Source of the DNA: a bacterium
GTDB taxonomy: Bacteria > Spirochaetota > UBA4802 > UBA5550
Reading direction: 5' to 3'
DNA length: 26,386 nt
NCBI GenBank assembly: GCA_024224995.1
Contig: JAAENB010000979.1
Span: forward strand, 1-26,386
Shown piece by piece: positions 1 to 6,164 of the stretch. Under the pieces are notes generated by a model that saw nothing but the letters and a program-made list of their open reading frames with translations, made no database searches and was not told the origin of the DNA. Positions within the stretch are counted from its first letter, which is position 1. Each line of letters starts with the position of its first letter. Made by a program: the position numbers and the translations under genes.

Positions 1-399
1 ATGATCAAAGGCAATGGCAATATCGGTTTTTCCGTCACCATTAAAATCTTTAACGAGCATGTTTTTTTCATCAGTACACATCTTACCCCAGGGAGTAATC
101 TGTTCCGGTTTAACCTGCCAGGTACCGTCACCGTTGGAAATCAAAGTTCGTACATGGAGTAAGTTATCTTGATAATGATCAAAGGCAAAGACAATGTCTT
201 TTTTCCCATCACCATTAAAATCATCAATTAGTATATTTTTCTCATCAGTACACATTAAGCCCCAGGGGATAGTCTGTTCTTTTTTTGCCTGCCATGTGCC
301 GTCACTGTTTGACAGTAAGGTTTGTACGTGAAGTAAGTTATCTTCAAAATGATCAAAAACGATGACAAGATCAGTTCTTCCGTCACCATTAAAATCATC
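1..399 (-). repeat. Tandem 174-bp (58-residue) FG-GAP coding repeats
   Basis: Two full units and the start of a third are visible with a period of exactly 174 bp; the same ATGATCAAA-type string begins at 1, 175 and 349. Each unit encodes a DFNGDG loop followed by a conserved block ending near TDEKN. The array continues past the window start, so the copy number is unknown. The close match between copies suggests recent duplication or gene conversion. Confidence 0.9.
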
Positions 400-1293
400 G
401 GTAAACATTTTTCTGTCCTGTCCCGGTTTAAAGGCGACATTTGTTGACACTACGTCAACGTTTGCCATACCAAAGTTGAGATTGTTTGTATGTCCGGAAT
501 AGGCCATCCAGAAAGTGCCGTCGTCATTAGGGCCTTGAGTTTCTCCCCAGCTGTTTTTACAAAGCCAGGCGTTTCTGTCATCGTCCCATCCAATTATGAG
601 GATAGCATGACCGCCATTACGAATACCGCTGGTTTGTGTGTAAACCTCTCCGGCTGCACCGGTACTCCAGTAAGTATTAAAATCAGTGTAAAAATCGTAC
701 CGGAAGTATGTGGGGCCGTCAGACATGAGTGACATTTTCACATCGGTAATATTAGCGGTATTTACCGTATAATAACCGCTTGTCTTAAAAGGAATTCCGT
801 TGCAGTCATCCATGTCACTGCAGGAAACACCGTTCCCGCTATAACCGGTGCATTCTTCTTTTTTAGGTAATTGGGTATACCAATATTGAAGAGATGCCAT
901 ATTTCCTCCTCCACACCCGCTCATGGAGGTGTTGCATGAAACCTGCTGCTGCTCGGAAAGATCATATAATGGTCCGCCCAACATCAATATTTTTGATTCT
1001 ATAGCACCCGTCGATGCGAAGGCCCAACAACTCCCGCAGCCTCCCTGGTTTTTTGCCGGGGTAACTACGCCGAGGTCATTCCAGTTAAAGGTCTGGGGAA
1101 AGGTGAAAAGGGATCGAGAGCCAGAGCTGAAACTTTTTAGTGTTTTGTCATAATCATCGGGAAGACCTTGATCTCCTGATGGGGGAATCTTATCAAATCC
1201 TTTGTCTTCATTAAGAAAACAACCGGAAAATAATAAAGTAATTGGTAATAGAATTACCAGAAATAATAAAACTGTTTTTTTCAATGCTTCCAT
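1..1293 (-). CDS. Papain-family (C1A) cysteine protease lipoprotein with FG-GAP repeats, 3' end outside window
   Basis: The frame is open from ATG at 1293 to the window edge (431 codons, no stop), so the gene is partial. Residues 1-25 form a lipoprotein signal ending FSGC, with Cys25 as the lipidation site, so the protein should be anchored to a membrane, probably at the cell surface. A C1A peptidase domain spans about 66-285: oxyanion Gln83 and nucleophile Cys89 lie in NQGGCGSCWAF, the substrate-domain motif is DLSEQQQVSC, catalytic His229 is in GGHAILIIGW and Asn247 is in KNSWG. All catalytic residues are present. The region before the domain is short (about 40 residues), so a classical long inhibitory propeptide is absent. 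From residue 300 there are 58-residue FG-GAP/VCBS-type repeats with DFNGDGKTD-like calcium-binding loops. An AGGAGT ribosome site lies just upstream. The gene follows the TonB receptor on the same strand after 172 bp. The substrate is unknown. Confidence 0.93.
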   Translation of the reverse strand, partial: MEALKKTVLLFLVILLPITLLFSGCFLNEDKGFDKIPPSGDQGLPDDYDKTLKSFSSGSRSLFTFPQTFNWNDLGVVTPAKNQGGCGSCWAFASTGAIESKILMLGGPLYDLSEQQQVSCNTSMSGCGGGNMASLQYWYTQLPKKEECTGYSGNGVSCSDMDDCNGIPFKTSGYYTVNTANITDVKMSLMSDGPTYFRYDFYTDFNTYWSTGAAGEVYTQTSGIRNGGHAILIIGWDDDRNAWLCKNSWGETQGPNDDGTFWMAYSGHTNNLNFGMANVDVVSTNVAFKPGQDRKMFTDDFNGDGRTDLVIVFDHFEDNLLHVQTLLSNSDGTWQAKKEQTIPWGLMCTDEKNILIDDFNGDGKKDIVFAFDHYQDNLLHVRTLISNGDGTWQVKPEQITPWGKMCTDEKNMLVKDFNGDGKTDIAIAFDH

Positions 1294-1312
1294 TTTTTAC
1301 TCCTTTTTTTTA

Positions 1313-1343
1313 ATTCAGGCGGATAACATATTCCCACCTGAAT
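1313..1343 (-). promoter_or_regulatory. Hairpin in the leader of the protease gene
   Basis: Ten-base arms ATTCAGGCGG (1313-1322) and CCACCTGAAT (1334-1343) are complementary apart from one pair that can be G:U in RNA, with an 11-nt loop. The structure lies directly upstream of the AGGAGT ribosome site of the protease. On the minus strand it is followed by a run of A rather than T, so it is not a standard terminator. It could be a leader structure or an operator. Confidence 0.4.
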
Positions 1344-1401
1344 AATAATATATTCTATTTTTTGCCTTACGGCAACAGAAGGGGGATGAATGCTAGCTGT
1401 G

Positions 1402-1457
1402 GAGGAACAAACAACAGTATTTTTTTTAAAGAGGAATGAACAACAGTATTTTTTTAA
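1402..1457. repeat. Short tandem duplication after the TonB receptor
   Basis: A unit of about 28 bp, beginning GAGGAA and containing AACAACAGTA followed by a T run, occurs twice (1402-1429 and 1431-1457) just downstream of the receptor stop codon. The copies differ at two positions and in T-run length. No function is apparent. Confidence 0.6.
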
Positions 1458-1465
1458 CGGTTCCG

Positions 1466-3826
1466 CTACAGTTCAGCGGAAACGCCCATAAAAAACATCC
1501 GTCCCGGACCCGGGTTAAACGGATCGGGATTGTAGTCATCAAAAATATTTTTGCAGAGCACGTACACGGTTACGTGTTCATAAAACTCCTGCCATATTTT
1601 AGCATTTATGAGCAAGGGATTGTTTACCGGTACTGTTTCGAAATAAGCTGTTGAAAATGCCACTGACGTGTTTTCGGCAGTTGGATGCGATTTCATTACG
1701 TACATAACCTGGCCATGACTATAGGTTCCCCATAGTCCCAGACCCGTTCCCTGGTAAAAGGTTCCCCTGAGGTCCAGGGTAACCTGGTGTTCCGGAGTGA
1801 GCTCCAGCGCTTCTCCTTTGTTGACCTTTTCTTCATGCGATGAATCATGATTCCTTGCGTGGAGATAGGTATAAGAAACCAGAAGGCTGATATCGACAAT
1901 ATTCAATATTTTCTTTTTCTTAAAAATAAAAATATTTTCAACTCCCTGGCTTATTATCTTTTCTATGTTTACGGGCGGTTCCGATCCTCCGGCGATTTTT
2001 TCAATCCGGTCGTGTACGATGCTAATAAAATAATCGCTGCTAATTCGCAGGGTATCATCAAACAAGCAAAATTCCAGCCCCGTGTTGCCGCTGTACGACC
2101 GTTCCGGCTTTAAACGGTAATCATTGTTTACGTTTATTATTTTTGAGTATTCACTGAGCGTTGGAAATCTGGTCTTCATCGATCCTGCGGCCCTGACCCG
2201 GAGAAAGTCGGTTGGCAGGTATACAATGCCCACTACGGGATTGAACGAATCCCGGGTTCCCCGGATCATGGAATCATCCTGCGGCATATACCCCTCCGCG
2301 TAATTATACAGGCTGGTTCTTTCTGTGAAGTAGTTCATCTTCTGGGCGTCATAAGAGACTCCGGCCGTGATGCTTAATTTGTTGTCAAAAAAACTGATCT
2401 CATCTTCAAGCGCTATTGTGAAAAAACTAACGGAGATATCCAGTAGTTCACTGGCCTCACTGCCGAAATAACCGGTGAGAGCCGGAGACTCTGTCGCCGA
2501 AATGGCCCTCTCTTTTTCCACGAATGTATCGTGCCGGTAGAGCACTGCCAGGGTAAGCCGGTTCCATGAGGCGAATTTCCAGGACGGGTAAAGCCGTACG
2601 CCATATGAAACATAGTTTTTTAAGTCCTGGAAAGGCTCCCACACCACGTTTGCTGTTTGATCTTTTACGTAACTGTGATCGGTTGAGGCGTATCCTTCCT
2701 GGTGCGCGTAGCGGTTGGTGAGAAAAAGATTCAGTTTTATGTTTAGTTTTTTATAATCAAAAAAGATATAGGGCGATATGGCATAGTTATATGCTTCGGG
2801 ATAAACAAACGAACGGTTCCTGAGAGCGGCTTTTTTTATGGTGGCCTGGTCTACTTCGAAAAGGGGATCACGCCAGAGCGTGTCCTGGCTCCGGTAATCG
2901 CTGAAACAACTGTGTTGGTAGGTGTTGGTTTGTTTATTATGATAATGAAACCAGCCGTACATTCCTGTTTCAATGTTTTTATTAATGGCATAGGCCGCCT
3001 TTGCTGAAAGATTATATTTCCGGTATTCCGTATGATCCCATGTTCCCGAATCACTGAGGTAGTCATCTTTCGCGGGCATTGTTACTTCCGAAAAAGTATA
3101 TGGATTATTGCTGTTGTTTGGGTTGGGGTAGAGCGAATACCGGATGAGTTTGTCGAACCATCTTTTCCGGGTGGCGTAATCAAGTTTTGCCGAGGGCTTA
3201 AAGCCGCCGGAGTTGAGAATGGACCCGGTGATCCAGTAATAGAAATCTCCAATGGGCGCACCCTGGGCAATGCTGATGGCGTAATTATTATATAGTCCGT
3301 ATTCCGCCGTACACCGGGCAAACAGCTCCGATGGTTTTTTTGTTATGATATTGATTGAGCCTACCGCGCCGTCCGGTCCGTACAGGGCCGAAGAGGTTCC
3401 CCGGTTTACGATTATCTCTGAGATGTTCATAACGGGGATGTTGGACAGGTCAAGGTCGGTGGAGTATACATCGGTGAGTATGATCCCGTCCACAAGAATG
3501 GCTATTTTATCCTGTTCAAAACCGCGCATCTTAACCCGCTCATGGCCTTTGGTGTGAGTTTCAACAACCAGGCCCGGCATCATTTTTAGTGAATCAGCTA
3601 AAGATTTATCGGAATGTTCTTTTATTTCTTTTTCTGTTATTACTGTGGTTGTGGCGGCTTCTTCAATGTTTGCCACAGCCCGGTCTTTTACAACGACCGA
3701 ACCCAGGTTAAAAGAAGTTGTTTTTTTTGGCGGAGCTTCCCGGGCGAGAAGTAAGGGTGATATCATTAGTGTAAGGGATAGTATTATTACAATGGATGAT
3801 TTTTTTGTATTGGTTTTTTTGTTCAT
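1466..3826 (-). CDS. TonB-dependent outer-membrane receptor
   Basis: 786 residues, a normal length for the family. An N-terminal signal peptide with hydrophobic core IVIILSLTLMISPLLLA is followed by a plug domain at about 60-165. The plug shows the usual features: ITEKEIKEHSDKSLADSLKM, a PGLVVE turn, VKMRGF, ILVDGI, and SALYGPDGAVGSINIITKKP. The rest is beta-barrel-like, rich in alternating aromatic strands, and ends in a C-terminal barrel signature (VSAEL). Such receptors import siderophores, cobalamin, sugars or peptides using energy from TonB-ExbBD. The sequence does not show which substrate, and no TonB, ExbB or binding-protein gene is in the window. The ATG at 3826 gives a clean signal peptide; the ribosome site is weak. 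The next gene downstream is a surface protease, so coupling of proteolysis to uptake is possible but only inferred. Confidence 0.93.
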   Translation of the reverse strand: MNKKTNTKKSSIVIILSLTLMISPLLLAREAPPKKTTSFNLGSVVVKDRAVANIEEAATTTVITEKEIKEHSDKSLADSLKMMPGLVVETHTKGHERVKMRGFEQDKIAILVDGIILTDVYSTDLDLSNIPVMNISEIIVNRGTSSALYGPDGAVGSINIITKKPSELFARCTAEYGLYNNYAISIAQGAPIGDFYYWITGSILNSGGFKPSAKLDYATRKRWFDKLIRYSLYPNPNNSNNPYTFSEVTMPAKDDYLSDSGTWDHTEYRKYNLSAKAAYAINKNIETGMYGWFHYHNKQTNTYQHSCFSDYRSQDTLWRDPLFEVDQATIKKAALRNRSFVYPEAYNYAISPYIFFDYKKLNIKLNLFLTNRYAHQEGYASTDHSYVKDQTANVVWEPFQDLKNYVSYGVRLYPSWKFASWNRLTLAVLYRHDTFVEKERAISATESPALTGYFGSEASELLDISVSFFTIALEDEISFFDNKLSITAGVSYDAQKMNYFTERTSLYNYAEGYMPQDDSMIRGTRDSFNPVVGIVYLPTDFLRVRAAGSMKTRFPTLSEYSKIINVNNDYRLKPERSYSGNTGLEFCLFDDTLRISSDYFISIVHDRIEKIAGGSEPPVNIEKIISQGVENIFIFKKKKILNIVDISLLVSYTYLHARNHDSSHEEKVNKGEALELTPEHQVTLDLRGTFYQGTGLGLWGTYSHGQVMYVMKSHPTAENTSVAFSTAYFETVPVNNPLLINAKIWQEFYEHVTVYVLCKNIFDDYNPDPFNPGPGRMFFMGVSAEL

Positions 3827-3972
3827 TTATCTGTATCTCTTAAGAAACTCTTTTTAAACAGGGCCTGTTTTCCGGGAAGAGAGACGTTGCATGCAACGTC
3901 TTTACGGGTTGGTTTCCGGAGACTTGTCCCGGGTCAACACCACAGAGAGGGAATCCCAAATAAACACCGTGA

Positions 3973-3992
3973 GGGCACGGCACGCCGTGCCC
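3973..3992. repeat. GGGCACGGC-AC-GCCGTGCCC palindrome
   Basis: Perfect 9-bp inverted repeat with a 2-nt centre, inside the MITE-like element and followed by CCTAC. From memory, closely similar GC-rich palindromes are scattered through intergenic regions of many environmental bacteria; I have not checked this. Confidence 0.8.
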
Positions 3993-4007
3993 CTACACGT
4001 ACCGACT

Positions 4008-4061
4008 CCCCTCGCAGGGGCCGCACCCCTCGCAGGGGCCGCACCCCTCGCAGGGGCCGCA
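4008..4061. repeat. Three tandem 18-bp repeats
   Basis: CCCCTCGCAGGGGCCGCA occurs three times without a mismatch. Each unit can fold as CCCCT/AGGGG around CGC, giving three adjacent mini-hairpins. The array explains the repetitive short reading frames seen on both strands here; these are not genes. Confidence 0.95.
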
Positions 4062-4145
4062 CTCCTTCCCGGAATATCCATAGCCCTGGCCAGAAACCAG
4101 CCAGTAAAGGCGTTGCACTGCAACGTCTCTCAGAACCAGACCCTT

Positions 4146-4227
4146 GCCCGGAGCGATGCCTCTGCGGGTTGTGAGGCTGTTTGAGCTGAGCGAGTTCCGA
4201 ACGTTCTGCAGAGGTATTGCTCCGGGC
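4146..4227. repeat. 82-bp inverted-repeat element
   Basis: Twenty-base arms at 4146-4165 (starting GCCCGGAGCG) and 4208-4227 (ending GCTCCGGGC) match in 18 of 20 positions; both differences are compatible with G:U pairing in RNA. The 42-bp loop has no coding potential. The compensatory pattern suggests a folded RNA or a palindromic repeat unit. It begins 14 bp after the MITE-like element. Confidence 0.7.
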
Positions 4228-4284
4228 ATAGGTTACATTCCGGGTTCATATACCTTATACTAAGACGCAACCACGATGGCGGCG

Positions 4285-4340
4285 CCCGGGCACAATCCCG
4301 CTTCATTTGACAGCAATAAGAAGCGGGATTATTGTCCGGG
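4285..4340. repeat. Third hairpin of the repeat island
   Basis: AATCCCGCTTC (4294-4304) pairs perfectly with GAAGCGGGATT (4320-4330), and an outer CCCGG/CCGGG stem is separated by a small bulge. The loop is 15 nt. The plus-strand continuation is TGGAGGAAAG, with no T tract, so it is not an intrinsic terminator in that direction. Confidence 0.6.
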
Positions 4341-4405
4341 TGGAGGAAAGACATGACTAATTCCCGAGCGTAGCTAAAAAATTATATCGCCCTATAAATT
4401 ATTCT

Positions 4406-4414
4406 TGCTATAAT
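4406..4414 (+). promoter_or_regulatory. Extended -10 promoter for pepA
   Basis: TGCTATAAT is a perfect extended -10 box (TGn before TATAAT). No good -35 stands 17 bp upstream, which extended -10 promoters can tolerate. The predicted start near 4421 would give a leader of about 54 nt ahead of the AGGAGA ribosome site. Confidence 0.55.
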
Positions 4415-4474
4415 CGACCCATTACGATTTTGTAAAAATTCTTAAAAATATACATCCCGAAAACAGGAGACCAG

Positions 4475-5947
4475 ATGAAACTAACTGCCAAAAAACCAAC
4501 CGGTAAATTTAGAAAAACCGATACTGTAGTATTTTTCCTGAGTGAAGAATCGATAAAGAAAAAAGATAAAATTTTGCCGGCGGGATTTGAGTTTATTAGC
4601 AATATTATAGACCTTAAAAGCTTCAAAGCCAGAGCCGGAGAGACCTTCTTTCTTCCCTTTATTGATATGGAAAGTGTTATTATATGCGGAATGGGCAAAG
4701 AGGAGGCTCTAAGTGCCGAATCCTTGAGAAACGCGGGCGCAAGCATAGTTGCCCTCTGCCGGGACAAAAATATCAGCACTATAAATATTTTACCTCCTGA
4801 GGTGGAAAACCTGGAACAGGAGACAGTATTTGAAGCCCTGGCGGAAGGAGTATCTCTTGCCAATTATTCTTTTTATCAATATAAGGCAAAAGACGCTGAG
4901 GATAGAAAGCCATTGCTCCAAAAAGCCATATTCCATTCTAATGTTGAAGCGGCGTCAAAAAAGGCATCTGAAATAGAGCGAATTTCGGAAAATACACTTT
5001 TATGCAGGGATCTCATTAACCGGAACAGTGAGAGCACAACCCCGGAAGATGTAGCAGCAGAGTCCAAAAAGCTCACAGAGATTGAAGGGGTCAGTTGTAC
5101 GGTTTACGGCAAAAAAGATATACAAAAAATGAATATGGGGCTGCTGCTGGCAGTAAACCGGGGAAGCAAAAAGCCGCCGCAGCTGGTAGTGCTGAAATAT
5201 ACGGGAGATCCAAAAAGCAAAACAACCACGGCACTGGTGGGCAAAGGAATAACCTTTGATTCGGGCGGCATGAACCTGAAACCGTCGGGCAGCATGGAGA
5301 CAATGAGACTGGACATGTCCGGAGCGGCAACCGTGCTCTATACCATAAAGGCCGCAGCAGAGCTGAAGCTCAAAAAAAACATCTATGCCGTAATACCGCT
5401 TACGGAGAATATGCTCAGCAATGACGCGTTCCGGCCCGGAGATGTTTTCAAGGCCTACAACGGAACAACCGTTGAAATAGGGAACACCGATGCCGAAGGC
5501 CGTCTCATACTGGCAGACGCGCTTTCCTATACAGTGGATAAATTAAAACCCGAATATATTATTGATCTTGCCACCTTAACGGGAGCCTGTGTTGTTACTT
5601 TTGGAGAAACCGTGGCAGCCTTACTCTCGAATGATGAGGAACTGGCCGAATCTATTACAGCAGCAGGAGAAAAAACAGGAGAAAAGATCTGGCAGCTTCC
5701 CCTGTACAGTAGTTATGAAGAAAACATGAAATCCGATATTGCCGATATACGAAACATCCCAACGGAAAGAAACGCGGGGACAATAACCGCTTCAATCTTC
5801 CTTAAAAGATTCATTGGCGAAACAAAATGGGCTCATATAGACATAGCAGGCACCGCATGGTACTCAAAACCCCGGGGATACCGGCCAAAAAACGCCACGG
5901 GTTACGGAGTTCGGCTTTTAGTTGATCTTATTAAAAACCTGTCATAA
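4475..5947 (+). CDS. pepA: Leucyl aminopeptidase (M17 family)
   Basis: 490 residues, normal for cytosolic M17 aminopeptidases. These are di-metal hexamers that release N-terminal residues from peptides and act in peptide turnover. The catalytic C-terminal domain carries the metal and catalytic signatures: GKGITFDSGG (Lys257, Asp262), Lys269 in NLKPSGSME, Asp280 in RLDMSGAA, and the family signature NTDAEGR at 337-343 followed by LILADAL. The N-terminal 170 residues form the more variable macrodomain-like part. The linker reads CRDLINRNSESTTPE where relatives commonly have a Pro in the N-x-P segment. The start at 4475 is set by AGGAGA 5 nt upstream. The gene stands alone on the plus strand with its own promoter; the next gene has a separate one. 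Whether it also binds DNA, as E. coli PepA does, cannot be judged. Confidence 0.95.
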   Translation: MKLTAKKPTGKFRKTDTVVFFLSEESIKKKDKILPAGFEFISNIIDLKSFKARAGETFFLPFIDMESVIICGMGKEEALSAESLRNAGASIVALCRDKNISTINILPPEVENLEQETVFEALAEGVSLANYSFYQYKAKDAEDRKPLLQKAIFHSNVEAASKKASEIERISENTLLCRDLINRNSESTTPEDVAAESKKLTEIEGVSCTVYGKKDIQKMNMGLLLAVNRGSKKPPQLVVLKYTGDPKSKTTTALVGKGITFDSGGMNLKPSGSMETMRLDMSGAATVLYTIKAAAELKLKKNIYAVIPLTENMLSNDAFRPGDVFKAYNGTTVEIGNTDAEGRLILADALSYTVDKLKPEYIIDLATLTGACVVTFGETVAALLSNDEELAESITAAGEKTGEKIWQLPLYSSYEENMKSDIADIRNIPTERNAGTITASIFLKRFIGETKWAHIDIAGTAWYSKPRGYRPKNATGYGVRLLVDLIKNLS

Positions 5948-5952
5948 AAATA

Positions 5953-5987
5953 AGGGCATGAGGGAGACACAAGCGCTCTCATGTCCT
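5953..5987. terminator. Hairpin downstream of pepA
   Basis: AGGGCATGAGGG and CTCTCATGTCCT form a stem of about 12 pairs, two of them G:U. On the plus strand GAAAAAC follows, so there is no T tract for pepA. On the minus strand a T-rich run (TTATTTTTATG) follows the stem. It may therefore stop antisense transcription into pepA, or act as a 3' stabiliser. Direction is uncertain. Confidence 0.35.
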
Positions 5988-6048
5988 GAAAAACAGTACA
6001 ACAGGAGACAATAAAACATAAAAAGCCCACGAATATTAGACAAAAAGA

Positions 6049-6077
6049 TTGACTTAATATAACTTCGGTTTTATACT
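6049..6077 (+). promoter_or_regulatory. Sigma-70 promoter of the diguanylate cyclase gene
   Basis: TTGACT at 6049-6054 and TATACT at 6072-6077 are separated by exactly 17 bp. Initiation is expected near 6084, just before the long palindrome at 6089. The leader would be about 80 nt. Confidence 0.75.
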
Positions 6078-6088
6078 ATTAAATAGAA

Positions 6089-6119
6089 TACGAGAATATG
6101 GACAGTCCTTATTCTCGTA
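6089..6119 (+). promoter_or_regulatory. 31-bp near-perfect palindrome just after the promoter
   Basis: TACGAGAATA (6089-6098) and TATTCTCGTA (6110-6119) are perfect inverted repeats, and the centre contains GGAC-A-GTCC, so nearly the whole 31 bp is symmetric with only a T/T mismatch. It starts a few bases after the expected transcription start and has no T tract. It could be a repressor operator or a 5' mRNA hairpin controlling the GGDEF gene. Confidence 0.65.
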
Positions 6120-6164
6120 AAGTCTCATCACTACTTTTAACAATGGCAGGTGCATAAAAGAATT

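Larger units (their letters stand above)
3879..4131. mobile_element. MITE-like non-coding element with long terminal inverted repeats
   Basis: The ends are imperfect terminal inverted repeats of about 41 bp (3879-3919 against the reverse complement of 4090-4131), with four mismatches and one single-base gap. Each outer end is itself nearly palindromic: AGACGTTGCATGCAACGTCT (3882-3901) is a perfect 20-bp palindrome, and 4111-4131 contains CGTTGCA-C-TGCAACG. Inside lie a GGGCACGGC/GCCGTGCCC hairpin and three 18-bp tandem repeats. No transposase or other protein is encoded, so any mobility would be in trans. I saw no clear target-site duplication. It could also be a REP/BIME-like dispersed repeat. 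Other copies in the genome would settle it. Confidence 0.7.
3827..4474. other. Gene-free repeat island between divergent genes
   Basis: This 648-bp stretch separates the TonB receptor (minus) from pepA (plus). Open frames across it encode only low-complexity Pro/Ala/Gly/Arg strings generated by tandem repeats, with no family resemblance, so I call no gene. It holds a 253-bp inverted-repeat element (3879-4131), an 82-bp hairpin element (4146-4227) and a third hairpin (4285-4340). An AT-rich segment carrying the probable pepA promoter follows. The repeat part is clearly more GC-rich than the flanks, as expected for inserted elements. Confidence 0.8.

Noticed and set aside
3879..4131. CRISPR array
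   Set aside because: The 18-bp repeats are directly adjacent with no spacers, and no cas genes are present.
3887..4229. Several open frames encoding Pro/Ala/Gly/Arg-rich repeats on both strands
   Set aside because: They arise from the 18-bp tandem repeats and palindromes; they overlap each other in several frames, lack ribosome sites and show no domain.
4408..4863. 151-codon minus-strand open frame over the pepA start
   Set aside because: Antisense to the well-supported pepA; composition is Ser/Leu/Phe-rich as expected for a shadow frame.
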